Shown: positions 10,331 to 21,495 of the stretch, piece after piece | How the letters are laid out: each line of letters starts with the position of its first letter | How positions within the stretch are numbered: position 1 is the stretch's first letter | From: Sthenelais limicola | Taxonomy: Eukaryota > Annelida > Polychaeta > Phyllodocida > Sigalionidae | Assembly: GCA_942159475.1 (NCBI GenBank) | Contig: OW804095.1 | Coordinates: forward strand, 91,153,740 to 91,217,739 | Direction of reading: 5' to 3' | Length of the DNA: 64,000 bases | Notes under the pieces: generated by a model | Told to the model about the DNA's origin: nothing | What the model saw: the letters and a program-made list of their open reading frames with translations, nothing else | Database searches by the model: none | Position numbers and translations under genes: made by a program

Positions 10331-10770
10331 TTACCCTGTTAAAAAAAAAAAAATCTCAAGTAACAAAATCTCAACTCACACTCAGATCTTAGAAGAAGTC
10401 TGTACTTCAGGTCACCATTTTCTCTTCTCTCGCAATATATCACAGTGCCCCCGCACAAAAATCCAAATAACCAATGGATTGGGCCATGAAACACCGTATA
10501 GGTCCACCCACCTGTCACGTAGGGCACCTCCGTTTCCCCTATCAGGACACCCTGATAATAAACTCTGACAACTACATCCATACCGTCGAATGCCGCGTTC
10601 ATGCCGTGGTGAATGCGTATGCGATAACCATCCTTGGTTACGTACAACATAAAGACCATTCTGCAAAAATAAATTCAATAGGCATCAATAGGTATCAAGG
10701 CTATACAGCGCCCAACGCTATCTCACCGAGCCAGCCCCCGCCGGCGGCCATAGCTCGATTTCAAACGCAT
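10331..10770 (-). CDS. Gene F: small spliced hypothetical protein, about 109 aa
   Basis: A short first exon (10770-10727, ATGCGTTTG start) joins in phase 2 to the exon beginning at 10660. The 66-bp intron has donor GTGAGA and acceptor TTTTTGCAG. The second exon codes VTKDGYRIRIHHGMNAAFDG and then alternating hydrophobic stretches (VVVRVYYQGVLIGETEV, GGTVIYCERRENGDLKYR), as in a beta-rich domain. A possible 44-bp second intron (donor GTGAGT at 10379, acceptor AACAG at 10336) would end the protein at once with TGG TAA. Without it, the frame reads on to a stop at 10339. No family recognised. Antisense frames here are shadows. Confidence 0.45.
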
Positions 10771-11470
10771 ATCTCACGCGAATCTCAAAGAAGGCATATT
10801 TCACACAAATCTCAGCTCAAATCAAGCGCATACAACCCACTAAAACATCTCCCTTAGTATTCTTGGTACATTCATAAACACGTATCAACCCAAATTAAAC
10901 ATGCTAATCAACACTTACTTGAGTTTTTTCGGTTATCTTATATTGGTGCGTGTTAAGATGACAAGGTGGCTCCAAGGGAAAAGGCTCCAAGATGGCGTCC
11001 AAGGCTCGCCCAAAAGCACTGGGCAGGGCAAAAAGGTGTCAACTCTTAATTAACTCTGCTCCAATCAGCCCCGGCGCCAACCTTATCTCCACCTCAAACC
11101 GGATAACTCAGCAAAAAAGCGCCATCACGCGGCGACACGGGAACATGGGGCAAAGAGAGAGAGAGCGTGGGAGAAACACGTTCAAACAGCCGGCGCTCGA
11201 CCCCAGAAGGACACCAGTCAAGCACGGAAATGAAACACCTGGATCACTCCCCAACACAACGACCCAAAACCAATATTCAGCCAAAACTCAGCAACCCCAT
11301 CTTTTCACCCCATCTACTTACCCTCTATGGACACAGTTCTATTCTCCATATTTCCAATCTCTTCGCAGCGCTTATATCACCACAACGCAAGACCTAGTAA
11401 GTAGTATAGGGAAATGGGGAACCACCGGATAACTGCTATACACAGCTCTATACACAGCTCTATACAGCGC
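10771..11470. other. No confident gene
   Basis: Moderately GC-rich DNA with an AGAGAGAGAGAGCG tract near 11155. A 146-codon plus-strand frame (10992-11432) has the composition of random Thr/Gln/Pro-rich sequence and no recognisable domain. Confidence 0.5.
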
Positions 11471-11473
11471 AAC

Positions 11474-11585
11474 TCACTCCTCTCTCCCTCCCTCTCTCCT
11501 CACCCCACCCTCTCTTTCTCCACTCCTCTCCTCTCCACACCCCCACTACCCCCCACCACCCCCTCTCTCTCTCTCTCTCCCACCC
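11474..11585. repeat. CT-rich low-complexity tract
   Basis: Nearly pure pyrimidine (CTCTCTCC, CCACCACCC) for over 100 bases. The Arg-rich and Pro/Ser-rich frames across it are artefacts. Confidence 0.85.
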
Positions 11586-11689
11586 ATATCCCCCTACCAA
11601 CGCGCTACGTGCGCGTGCGCCTCTACTGCGTCTACCGCGTGCCGATAGTCTCACCGCGTCTACCGCGCGCGAGAAAATGACCCGACGGG

Positions 11690-12430
11690 CAAATGAACGC
11701 GATTCTACGCGATTTTTAATGCGCAATCATCTCGCCATAGTTCTGTGATGAGAGTGGACGCTTTACACGCAATAATTATTGCGCAATGATTGCGCAATGA
11801 TCACGCTAAGGGTATAACGCAATATTGATGCAAAAATCAGCAAATTCTATAGCATTTTGAAGGGGATATTTGTATACTGCAGATTTCTTTTCTCAATAGC
11901 ATCTCAATTAAAATGGCATTGGCAGCATATTTCTTCTCACAGAAAGGTTAGAAGGGTATGAATATTTCGAAGACAGTTTAGGGCAGTGTATCTGTTGCCC
12001 TGTCTTTATATGCATCATTTTATTTTCATAAATTATACCATCCTCTTTGGGAGTGTGATTCATAACAGGCTCTCATGTGATGTGTTTCAGTTGTTTGTTG
12101 GCTCTGCCTTATCCAAGCCAGTAGGGAAATCTATATGTTCTATCATTAGAGTGTTTTGATCACAGCACTTTTCAATATCAAACAGGTATATAACACACAT
12201 GAACTATAGAAGTATATCACTTATAACATTCCTATGTACATGATGTGGAATATCTATAGCGATATAAATACCACTCAAGTGTATTAGTGGTACTTTTATT
12301 ATAAAAGAATTTACAAAATACACTCCAGTTCCAATTGCACCACCTGGTGAGAAAACAGTACCGCCACCTGGTGGGTGCAAGTTGCATAATGGTAAGGGCT
12401 ATTGGCTAAGGATTATTTCGATTATTTATA
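11690..12430. other. Gene-free; short GCGCAAT motifs and a palindromic CACCTGGTG pair
   Basis: 11690-11830 repeats GCGCAATNATT-type words. At 12335-12400 two CACCTGGTG palindromes (E-box-like) are flanked by inverted TTGCAC/GTGCAA. No coding signal was found. Confidence 0.4.
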
Positions 12431-12539
12431 ATAGAATTGAAAAATAAACAGTATCATTTAATATTAATCATTGCAAATTCTTCTAGTAATGTTTAATAAT
12501 ATGGAGCTAGCCTTATATCCTTTAGCTTTGTGTGTAGGG

Positions 12540-13385
12540 GTTTCTTTGACTTGGTATGAGGGAGTGAGTATTGTCAGAGAATGGAGTGTCAGAATGGAGC
12601 GAAAGTAAGTGTGAATGCTACGTGAGTGAGCAGTGCCACGTATTGCATCCAGTTGTGGTTGCATTATGTAAATATGACTATAGCAAATCATACTACTAGG
12701 AATGACCCTATTACTAGCAATTACTAAACAAATGGTCGATTCTCATGAAACTGTTCCAAATGGGTATTTTTAGAAAGGTCATTGGAATGAAATAAAATTG
12801 CTAGTATAGGCGACCCATACCCTTGGTTTTTTTAAATTAGTCATTTGATTCCAGGAGGGAATCATAAAAGAAATTACTGGGAGAAGTTGAGAATATGATA
12901 ATATGGAGGGTGGCTTACATTGTTTAGTTTGAATTAGTGTATAAGGGTTTCTATGCATGACTGTGTGTAAGTGTCAGAGAGTGGGGTGTCAAGTGAATGC
13001 CAGGTGAGTGAGCGTTGTCAGTATTCTGGCATGTTGTGGCTTCATTATGTTGTATAATATTATGGTAATTATATTTTGGCTGAAGACGAATAAAGTACCC
13101 GTTTTTCAAAAACATATCGGAATTTAAATTACATGCAGCTGAATAAGCCTAACTCTTTTCAGAGTCTGAAGATTGCCTTTTTTTTTATCATTTCTGCTGG
13201 TAATACAATACATCAACTATGAGGTTTCTATGACTGTAAGAGTTAGTGAGGTGTGGGGGGGGGGGGGGGGGGGGGATGGTGTCAGATGTGCGACAGGGAG
13301 TAAGTGTGAATGTCAGTTGAGTAGTGTTAGGTATTTGTTGTTTCGAGCATTGTGTTGTGTTACTATTTGGTACTTATTACATCTT
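12540..13385. repeat. Three diverged direct repeats with a 21-bp poly-G tract
   Basis: Blocks at about 12545-12680, 12945-13060 and 13205-13380 share the word order TGTCAGA, GTGAATGCYA, GTGAGTGAGC/GAGTAG, TTGTGG. The spacing is about 400 then 260 bp. The last block carries G21 at 13255-13275. Confidence 0.45.
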
Positions 13386-14159
13386 AGTTTGTTGCCTTAA
13401 TTCCTGGCAGAATGCATGAAGATCCAGTGAGGCTGACAATGGAATTTATTTAATTTATATAATGAGTATTTAGACACGATTTTGAATGCGCATTATATGC
13501 GCGATTGAGATCACACCCACATTACAATGTATTCACTTTTGAAGAAAACATGTATTCATAGATAAAATTGGTTGAGAAACACATTTCTAATACAAATATA
13601 GATGAATATGAATGAGAACTTGATGCAACACAAGTGTGAGACAACCAACAACAAGGGAGGAAATAAACGCAATGGATTTCACATAATAGTGGCTAATGCC
13701 ATGTCCATTTCACTGTGATTCAAAGCCATAATTATCACATACACATCACACTTCACTTTTTTGCGGCCAATCACAAAATGATCACAGTGCCATCACACTC
13801 AATTGCACTGAGTGCCCGTCGGGGAGCAACCTGTCAATCAAATCACTTCAAAATCACTACCATTTCCTATTTATGCTCACAAAATCCCGGGTTGCCGCTG
13901 GTAACTATTACTACTGCTAGTTTGTACCATGATTATATTGCGCCTCCTCCTCCTTCTCCTCCTACACCTGTCTCTTTCTCTATCACTCTCTTTTTCTGCC
14001 TTTTCTCTCATATGTCGGGAGATTCCCATCCAATATTTGGAGATCGGGAGAATTAGTTAGAAATCCTCAAATATTAAACTGTTTTATAGAGGGAATAAAT
14101 ATGGTTGCCCTTACCAATAGAGTATTCAAAAGTGCAGGGAAGACTTGAAAGATAAGAGA
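13386..14159. other. No gene seen
   Basis: AT-rich with scattered microsatellite-like CTCCTCCTTCTCC at 13945. The 113-codon frame at 13715-14056 shows no domain. Confidence 0.5.
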
Positions 14160-15175
14160 ATGTCACAGTGACTGGGAGTGCTGTGGATAATTGCATTGTA
14201 GGTTCGCAGGCGGCAGCAACTTGTATATCATCATGGATGAACAGTAATAAGCTGAGGATTAATGCTAAAAAATGCCTGTTGCAAATTTTAGGTTCAAAAC
14301 GTTGCCTAAAAAGAATTAATTTTCAAACCCTGGCAAAAATATGCATAAATAATGCATAATTTGGTAAGCTCTAGTGTCATTAGAAAACTGCAATCTTCTT
14401 TAAATAGAGCCATGACACTGGTCTTTGTGGGTGTTAACTTATCAACAGAGGAATTGAGGGAAACCTTGAAAATTCAGGATGTAAAAAAGAGGCAATATTG
14501 CAATTCAAAGCATTATGGCAATAAGATCAAATAATAATGAATTTCTTCAGATAATGCCGCGTGCAACAAGACTCGCCGAAAGTCCAAATCTTATCTGTCC
14601 TCAACCCACCTCTTGAAAATTAAGGAAAGCTCCCCATGTGCAGGGACCAAAATTGTGGAACTCTCTACCTGCCATAGTGAAACGTGTGGACTGCAGTGAG
14701 CTGAAAACTTACTTACAAACCTATAACCTCGGGTGAAATATGTTGATAATACAATGTAAGTGAGGAAAACGTTGAAATATTAGAAATCACCGAGCATGTA
14801 CTTCGGCATGGTTGGTGTGATGTTTGTAGAGAATAAGTTCTGTTTGGATTAATGGTCCCGTGGATCTGAAAATTACGTAGTTTTACCTTGTTGGATATAT
14901 CTCTGAGTTTGTTCTTAACTATATGGCCAAAAAAATGAAGTACGCCAGTAAGCCTGACGAAGTATTGATATTCTATCATATTCTAGGCCGTAGCGTCTTC
15001 AGAGGGATAGAAGTAAAGGGTAATGTGATGAAATGTATTGAATTTAAATTAAATTCTGATGTTGATTAGTATGTAATTTCTTAGGAATTATTGGGTTATA
15101 ATAGTAATTGGTACGCTAACTTGAAATGCATCACCTTTGTGAAATTGTTTCTGTAATAAAGCTATTGAAAGAAAA
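14160..15175 (+). pseudogene. Degenerate CR1/L2-like LINE 3' end
   Basis: Broken frames spell the end of a non-LTR reverse transcriptase: AATCISSWMNSNKLRINAKKC (the block after the catalytic motif), then LVSSSVIRKLQSSLNRAMTL. Near 14640-14735 follows the C-terminal signature GPKLWNSLP...CSELKTYLQTYNL. The 3' end may be near 15155-15175 (GTAATAAAGCTATTGAAAG). All functional motifs upstream are missing. Confidence 0.7.
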
Positions 15176-17660
15176 CAACGTTACTGAGCAGATACCTGCA
15201 GCTAAAATCACAAGTTTAGGCCTGGCAATAGGTATAATATGTTTGGCTTCTGTTGCTAGATCCAGCGATCCCACCCCCCTCTCTCAAGAACTCTGATACG
15301 GATATGTGGATACATTTTATGAAAAGCCTGGTACATGTTTCTGCCACCTAATCGCTACTGTGACTATTCTCACTTATCCATGTGTACATGCCGAAACTTT
15401 AATTTCTTTTTCAAACATATTTGTTTTCATACATGTGATGTATCACAGGAAAATGACTCACAAATCTAGAATCGGCCCCGAACCCCAAATCGGCCCCATA
15501 ATAGGGTATGTGTGAACCAAGGCAGGACAAACAGTCCCAATTTTGGGGTCTGAAAATTTCCCGATTTTACATTTCTAATTGTCGGGAACACTGAAATCGT
15601 GTCTGTTTTCAAATCAGCCCATGTGTGGGTCAACCTTAAAAAAAGACAATGGATATGGGGATATCTTTGTGACGGAAAGAATATCCCAAGATAGTACCTT
15701 TTCAATCATGTTGATTATGTTATGCAATATCTTAAAAAGCGAAAAGTATATTCCAAAAAGGAAAAGGATATTCCAAAAAAGAATAGTCTTGGATATATGT
15801 TGGATGTCCCATTTCATCTATCCTTTCCGATTTGGGACAAAACATGTGTTCCTGTGTATCTAACTTCATGTTTAGGCAGGGTGTTGGGTAAGATATTTCT
15901 AGGATGGGGATGTGAGATGAACTGGAAAGGTACCTCTTTCGTTTTGCCTGAAAACATGTTAAATAAGATTTCGATTTTCTTACACATAATATCATGCGAT
16001 GCACTTGCTGTGGCCTGCTAAACAAAATTCTCCTTGTATTCATTTGGTTCTGTATTCGATTATTGTCTTTGATTGTTCCATTCGGGAACATTTTGTCGTA
16101 TCATTTTCATCATAGACATTAGAGGTGAAAATAGTGAGAAGGGCCAATTTAATGTTTCTGTCTGTCTTCTACTCTGAATCGATTACTCTTCTTTCATCCT
16201 CAGGACAGCCATATATTGTACATTCCACCTTCAATGATCTACCAAACTCTAAGCTCAAGCACATGTAGAGCATTCTAAGAAAACCCATCTTCCTGGAAAA
16301 CGGTGTAAATTCAACATTTCCCGCGAGAAAAAGGAGCCACTTCGAAATCCCACAGGCACCATCATCCGACTATAGGTTGGGTTTTAGTAGCACTGCCTTT
16401 CAATCCTGGCTACAATTCGAAGGACGGATTCGCCATGTGGTGTGGAACTATTCATCTTTCTGGGAATTATGCTAACCTCAATATCTCCACAGGGGATTCA
16501 AAATAGGCCAGTGCACTTCCTCTTATGGTCTAAATTGAAGAAAAGGATTTGATGTAAAGCCACAAGAAGATACACTACCCAAGGGTGTGAGGGATGTGGT
16601 AAGCATTATGGTCCAACCCTTTGTGTATATATATGGTTCCGTAGCAGTGTCAATGAGACTAGGCGACCTTATTTCTTTTTTAATGGTTCTTGATACCGGT
16701 GCTATTTGAGTGGTGCCTAAAGCCAGTGTTTCCTTTGTATACGGGATATATAATTTCTTTGTATTTTCATCTCGTCCGAGTTCTGCACTGTCTATAGTAT
16801 AGCCTACAATATGTGGCTGTCCTCGTAGTATTCATGTTTTTTACATTGTGGAGAAAGCAGAGTTATTGACTATATGTTCATAAAATACAAATACACATAG
16901 TTGCAAAGGTGCATCATCTTTCTCCAAATTTTAAAAGGTATACATATTGCTATTTATTTAACAATCATCCTTAACATATAATGCTCATGCAGCACATAGC
17001 TCTATTTCATTTCTAAAGATCATGCTTCCAAGCCCACCTCACATAACATGGATCTATGCCGTTATCCTAGATACATTAATAATGGCCGTCATAACCTTTC
17101 TTGCCATGATATGAGCTTCGGATATTTTACAAGTTCATGCCTGAGATATAAAAGGAATTCTATTTCCCCGGATGTAATGATTAAGGAAAAATGAAAATAA
17201 CAACTGTCACAATGCACAATGCAGATCACCTTATTCTGAACATCCGTCTAAATAGAATAGAAGAAGAATGTTATTATTACATTTAATTGTGTTGGTCAGC
17301 TACCAATCTGTAGCCTGGGGTCCGTTTCACAACAAGTCCCTACTTAATAGTTCCCTTCCTTAGCTATTTTCTTCTAGGGACGGGATTTCGTCCCCAACAG
17401 ACATCCCCGCGCTTCTTGCTAGTGTGTCTGCAATGACCACATTGATGGAACAAGGACGCCACAAAAACGCTTAAAAACGCCATGAACAAAAATATTATTG
17501 CAAGTATTTCCTTTATCCTTGCTTCAAACGATCCCCCAAAAGCATTTGGAGCTAAAAATTTCTTTATATATAGTATTCAGTCCTATCCAGACACCCCACA
17601 TTCCTCGATACCACATCCAGCGATAAGCTTAACCGCAAGGCTAAGACTAAGGCTAAAGTG
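15176..17660. other. No gene seen
   Basis: About 2.5 kb of AT-rich DNA. Short frames of 60-119 codons lack domains. Weak inverted and direct motifs (GGATATTCCAAAAA-type) recur at 15655-15790. Confidence 0.5.
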
Positions 17661-17663
17661 TTA

Positions 17664-17690
17664 ATGACTCCCTGAGACTCAGGGAGTCAA
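17664..17690. repeat. Perfect hairpin GACTCCCTGA/TCAGGGAGTC
   Basis: Ten-base arms around a 3-base loop (GAC). First of a cluster of inverted repeats that ends at 18271. Confidence 0.85.
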
Positions 17691-17723
17691 AACTGCCTTC
17701 TGAACCTGACTGTATTTGGAACG

Positions 17724-17986
17724 TAGGCCTACATGGGTCAGATTTTCAGAAAATGTACAATTGGCAGCTGTACACATTTAGGACATCCTCCTGAATTAGG
17801 CTGAAAAATGTAGAATACCGGGTATATCTGAGTATTTTGGGTGTTGCATTGATTTAAAGTATCAGTTCTATTATGTTAAACCGCATTTTGAAGCTCATTT
17901 TTGTCTTAAATGTGGGCTATTTGAGAGGATTGGTGAAGGCGAGTTGTACATTTTCTGAAAATCTGACCCACATAGGCTACAACAAT
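17724..17986. repeat. Inverted repeat, about 42-bp arms
   Basis: The left arm near 17724-17766 contains GGGTCAGATTTTCAGAAAAT. Its reverse complement, ATTTTCTGAAAATCTGACCC, lies in the right arm near 17943-17986. Arms differ at a handful of bases and enclose about 180 bp, like a foldback or MITE. Confidence 0.75.
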
Positions 17987-18132
17987 GTATATTTTCTCAC
18001 ATGTTTGGAATTAGCAATTTCATTATATAGGCCTAGCATTTGGAGCGGAGATATTGTGGTGCATTCACACATCATTTATCCTACACTTGCTGTTCAGTCC
18101 CTATTCCCCAGCATTGGCTTGGGCAGACTCCC

Positions 18133-18179
18133 ATGCTCAAAGAATACAGTCCTGAATTCCAGGTGCAGTCTTTGAGCAT
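18133..18179. repeat. Hairpin ATGCTCAAAGA/TCTTTGAGCAT
   Basis: Eleven-base perfect arms at 18133-18143 and 18169-18179, loop of 25 bases. Confidence 0.85.
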
Positions 18180-18271
18180 TCTGAGCGGACTCTTTAATGA
18201 AAGAGTCCGCTCAGAAGAGTCCTCTTAGATGCCTGAGCGGACTCTTTCATTAAAGAGTCCGCTCAGGCATC
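18179..18271. repeat. Double perfect hairpin built on TGAGCGGACTCTTT
   Basis: Hairpin 1 has a 17-bp stem (18179-18195 with 18200-18216) and loop AATG. Hairpin 2 has a 20-bp stem (18228-18247 with 18252-18271) and loop CATT. The two 32-base cores are exact reverse complements of each other, so the pair is a palindrome of palindromes. It lies 160 bp before the DIRS left repeat. Confidence 0.9.
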
Positions 18272-18432
18272 TGTTGGAAATAATTTTGAACTGCTTCAAT
18301 TGTATGCTTATACAACTATTCTCTCTATTAATAATCTAATCTCTCTAGGGATATGACGCTTAGACTTTGATATTTTGTTTCCACATATAAATAGGGCCCT
18401 TGTCGACGTTTCATGAGAAGTGCCCATATATC

Positions 18433-18520
18433 TGTCGCACTGTTGTGGTGAAGGGGGCGTGGCCTAATGAGGGCGTTGCTTGGCTTCGTCCCGATATACT
18501 CGGTGACGCATCACCTACAC
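18433..18520. repeat. DIRS left inverted terminal repeat (88 bp)
   Basis: From TGTCGCACTGTTGTGG to GCATCACCTACAC. It is the reverse complement of 21590-21677 with about three mismatches (for example CGAAGCC against CGCCGCC). Confidence 0.93.
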
Positions 18521-18612
18521 TTATTTAATTTTATCATTTGGTGAAGGGGCTGCATCATTCCGCATCACGTTTTATTCCTGACATCTGTTGTTTACCGAGT
18601 GAAGTGGTTACT

Positions 18613-20433
18613 ATGGTGCGCGACTCTTCTGTGAATGAGGTGTGTTATGATGGCAACATGGATGCCTGTGACTATGTGTTTGTTGAATCTAGTGGTTCGA
18701 CAAAGGATATTCCTTCTGATTCTCCCCTCTTGAACAACTATACTGCGACTTGTGATGGTAACTGTGAGTACGTGAATGTGTGCAATGCTGTTAAAAATTT
18801 CTGTCGTGGTAATATTGTTGTTTCACCTGATATGGCCATATTTTCTACCCCGGTATCTAAGAACGGTCGGTCTGTTGATGTATTTAGTAACTGTTTTGTA
18901 GGTAAATGCGACTGTGTACACCAACTTGGTAACTTACCTGTTCAACTTAAACCTTGCCGTTTTGCGGCTATTCTATTCCACCAGGGATGTTCTGTATTTG
19001 AACGATATGTAGATGTATTTGATGGTGTTATTGACGGTGTTGACATAGTCGACTCGCTGGTACAGGCGTACGATTGCATTAATTATTCTTCAATCTTAGA
19101 AGATAAAGCTCGTGTTAAAATGGATAGTATTGTTAAAAGTGAACTTCTTGAAGGCTGTATTTCCATTGTTGAGACTAAACCTAAGTGTATTCACTCTCTC
19201 GGAGCTATTTTTAAACAGGACGGGGGGATTAGACCTATCACCGACTGCTCCCGTCCGGACAAAGACTCAGTCAACTTTCACTGCGATTCACTAGTGCGTA
19301 ATTTCTCCTACAATAACATTGATATGGCGACTGACATGGTTAATACAGACTCTTATATGAGCGTCGTCAATATTAAATCTGCGTACAGGGCTGTGGCTAT
19401 TAACCCTGACCATAGGACTATATGTGGATTTAGTTGGATCATCGATGGAGAAGAGAAATTTTTAACAGACAATAGACTATGTTTCGGCCTCAGAATTGGC
19501 CCTTGCATCTTTGATCGTATTTCTACTATGGTTGCTGATTGTATGTTAAATTTTTTCAATGTGCGTGTGGTGAATTATTTAGATGATTTTTTCATATGTA
19601 CTGAATCCCTTTCCTCCTGTGACCAGGCCCGTGATTCCCTTATTGCCCTGTTACGCTTCCTTGGATTCTATGTGGCGTGGCACAAAGTGACCACCCCAAA
19701 TACTGTCTGCACCTATCTGGGATTCGAGATTGACTCATCAAAAATGACTTTGAGTCTACCTCCAGGGAAATTGGAGAAACTCAGAGTCATTCTGCACAAA
19801 GGTCAAGACACCAATTACATATCCAAAAAGGATTTGGAACGTCTCTGCGGTTATCTCGCCCACTGTTCTTCTGTCTTCAAGGGCGGGCGTACCTTTTGCA
19901 GACGACTCTTCGATCTCTACAAGGTGTTATTAGCAAAACAACTGTCTAGATCTTCAATTTCAGAAGCATTCCGGGATGACATTAGATGGTGGAATGCATT
20001 CTGCAAGGTTTTTAACGGTGTAGGTTTATTTGTCAGACCTGAATATGAACTAGCCATGGTGTCTGACGCTTCTAGCCGTGGTTTTGGTATTTTCTTGGGT
20101 GGTGACTGGATTGCAGGACCTTTCCAACACCACACCATTCCCTGGGAAGATACTGACTGCCAGCATTTAATGTCTGGCCCCCAGGAGAACTTAAAGCACA
20201 ACAACATCAACGTCCAAGAACTGTACCCTGTGCTTCTGGGCGTTAAGAGATGGAAAGACAAGCTTAAAGGTCATCGTGTAAAATGCTTCATTGACAATAC
20301 GCAAGTGGTGGCCATGCTCACCAACGGCATCAGTTGCAATAAAACTTGCATGCAGTGGTTATACGAGTTGTTTTGGATCACCTTTATCTATGGAATTGAA
20401 CTGTGCCCCTCATATATTAACACAATAATGTAG
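18613..20433 (+). CDS. DIRS reverse transcriptase-RNase H
   Basis: Copies element RNA into DNA. First ATG at 18613; the frame is open from 18529. About 200 N-terminal residues lack a known domain and may be a remnant of Gag. The reverse transcriptase follows: HSLGAIFKQDGGIRPITDC, then SVVNIKSAYRAVAI (first catalytic Asp replaced by Asn in the VNIKSA position), CFGLRIGPCIF and the catalytic VNYLDDFF. The RNase H part has MVSDASSRGFG and VKCFIDNTQVVAMLTNG, the DIRS style. A frame break near 20425 moves the end (VADYLSCL) into the next frame. In DIRS elements the first RT motif usually keeps its aspartate, so the Asn suggests inactivity. Confidence 0.85.
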   Translation: MVRDSSVNEVCYDGNMDACDYVFVESSGSTKDIPSDSPLLNNYTATCDGNCEYVNVCNAVKNFCRGNIVVSPDMAIFSTPVSKNGRSVDVFSNCFVGKCDCVHQLGNLPVQLKPCRFAAILFHQGCSVFERYVDVFDGVIDGVDIVDSLVQAYDCINYSSILEDKARVKMDSIVKSELLEGCISIVETKPKCIHSLGAIFKQDGGIRPITDCSRPDKDSVNFHCDSLVRNFSYNNIDMATDMVNTDSYMSVVNIKSAYRAVAINPDHRTICGFSWIIDGEEKFLTDNRLCFGLRIGPCIFDRISTMVADCMLNFFNVRVVNYLDDFFICTESLSSCDQARDSLIALLRFLGFYVAWHKVTTPNTVCTYLGFEIDSSKMTLSLPPGKLEKLRVILHKGQDTNYISKKDLERLCGYLAHCSSVFKGGRTFCRRLFDLYKVLLAKQLSRSSISEAFRDDIRWWNAFCKVFNGVGLFVRPEYELAMVSDASSRGFGIFLGGDWIAGPFQHHTIPWEDTDCQHLMSGPQENLKHNNINVQELYPVLLGVKRWKDKLKGHRVKCFIDNTQVVAMLTNGISCNKTCMQWLYELFWITFIYGIELCPSYINTIM

Positions 20434-20466
20434 TGGCTGACTATTTATCTTGTCTCCCTTATATGA

Positions 20467-21474
20467 ATGAGACTAGTGACTTTTCTACATTACGTGAAGC
20501 TGGCTTATGTTGTTTCTCGTCTTATATTTCATCTCAATGGTATAGGCCTAGAGAAGTGGATGAACAGAGTAGCGGTCCTACAGGCGAATTCAGTGGCACA
20601 ATCTACTCTGATCCAACGCCAGCGCCAGTGGAAGGCATTTACTGACTTCCTTCAAAAGAACAATATTCCAGGGTCGCCGGTGTCAGTAGACGCGATATGT
20701 ATGTATGCCGCCTACCTATCCACATTCATGAAGAGCTCGTCAGTGACTACCTACTTGTTTGGTGTGGTGTTTGGCGCTAGGTTACGCCTTATTGACTGCC
20801 CGGCCATTTCTCACCCGTCTGTTAAGTGTGTGCTCCGCGGCATCAGCCGCCTACCTGGATCATCACCGACCCCCTCGGATCCCCTTCTTCCAGTTCACTT
20901 GTTACAGATGTACGAACAAGTGGATAGTTCTTCAGCCCACCAGTGTGTCCTCTGGGCTATGACTCTCTTCCTCTTCAGGTCACTCCTGAGAGTAGGACAT
21001 ATCGTCTCATCACCCCACGTTCTTCGTCATAGGGACATTTGCATTACCTCGTGGGGATTGGTAGTGTCAGTCAACTCGTCGTAAACTTCTACTTCCCCCT
21101 TTAACATTCCTATTGTGAGACTTAAGGATCATTCCTTGTGTGCTGTATACTGGCTACAGAGGTATCTGTTGTCACACAAGCTATCATCAACCGCACTCTT
21201 ATTCTCTACTATATCCAGGGCTAATCCCTCTTATGAAGAGTTTAAAAATTTTCTTCAAACATGTTGTGCTAAAGCCAAGTTGTCAGGTGTCTTCTCGCCT
21301 CAATCATTACGTAGAGGAGGTGCGACTTACATGGCATCAGTAGGCTCATCGATGTCTGACATCAAAGCCAGGGGGAATTGGCGATCTTCCTGCGTCAATT
21401 CTTACATATCCCCGTCTATGGAGACCAAGCTGAAGGTGGACTCATTCATATCGGAACAACTTTCACAACTGTGA
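20467..21474 (+). pseudogene. DIRS tyrosine recombinase, one in-frame stop
   Basis: Integrates the circular DNA by strand exchange. The N-terminal core-binding part reads QRQRQWKAFTDFLQKNNIPG. The catalytic domain has the first Arg in FRSLLRVGHI, then SPQSLRRGGATY, where HxxR is expected but Gln stands for His. It ends in GNWRSSCVNSYI, which contains the nucleophile Tyr. A TAA at 21082-21084 interrupts an otherwise continuous frame. Together with the His-to-Gln change this makes the copy probably inactive. Confidence 0.85.
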
Positions 21475-21495
21475 CTCCGGGTTGGCCTTCTTTGG

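Noticed and set aside
10992..11432. 146-codon Thr/Gln-rich plus ORF
   Set aside because: No recognisable fold; neighbouring frames are equally open.
11460..11726. Arg-rich minus ORF
   Set aside because: Antisense of a CT-rich low-complexity tract.
17664..17690. Rho-independent terminator
   Set aside because: Perfect hairpin but no T-run, and the genome is eukaryotic.
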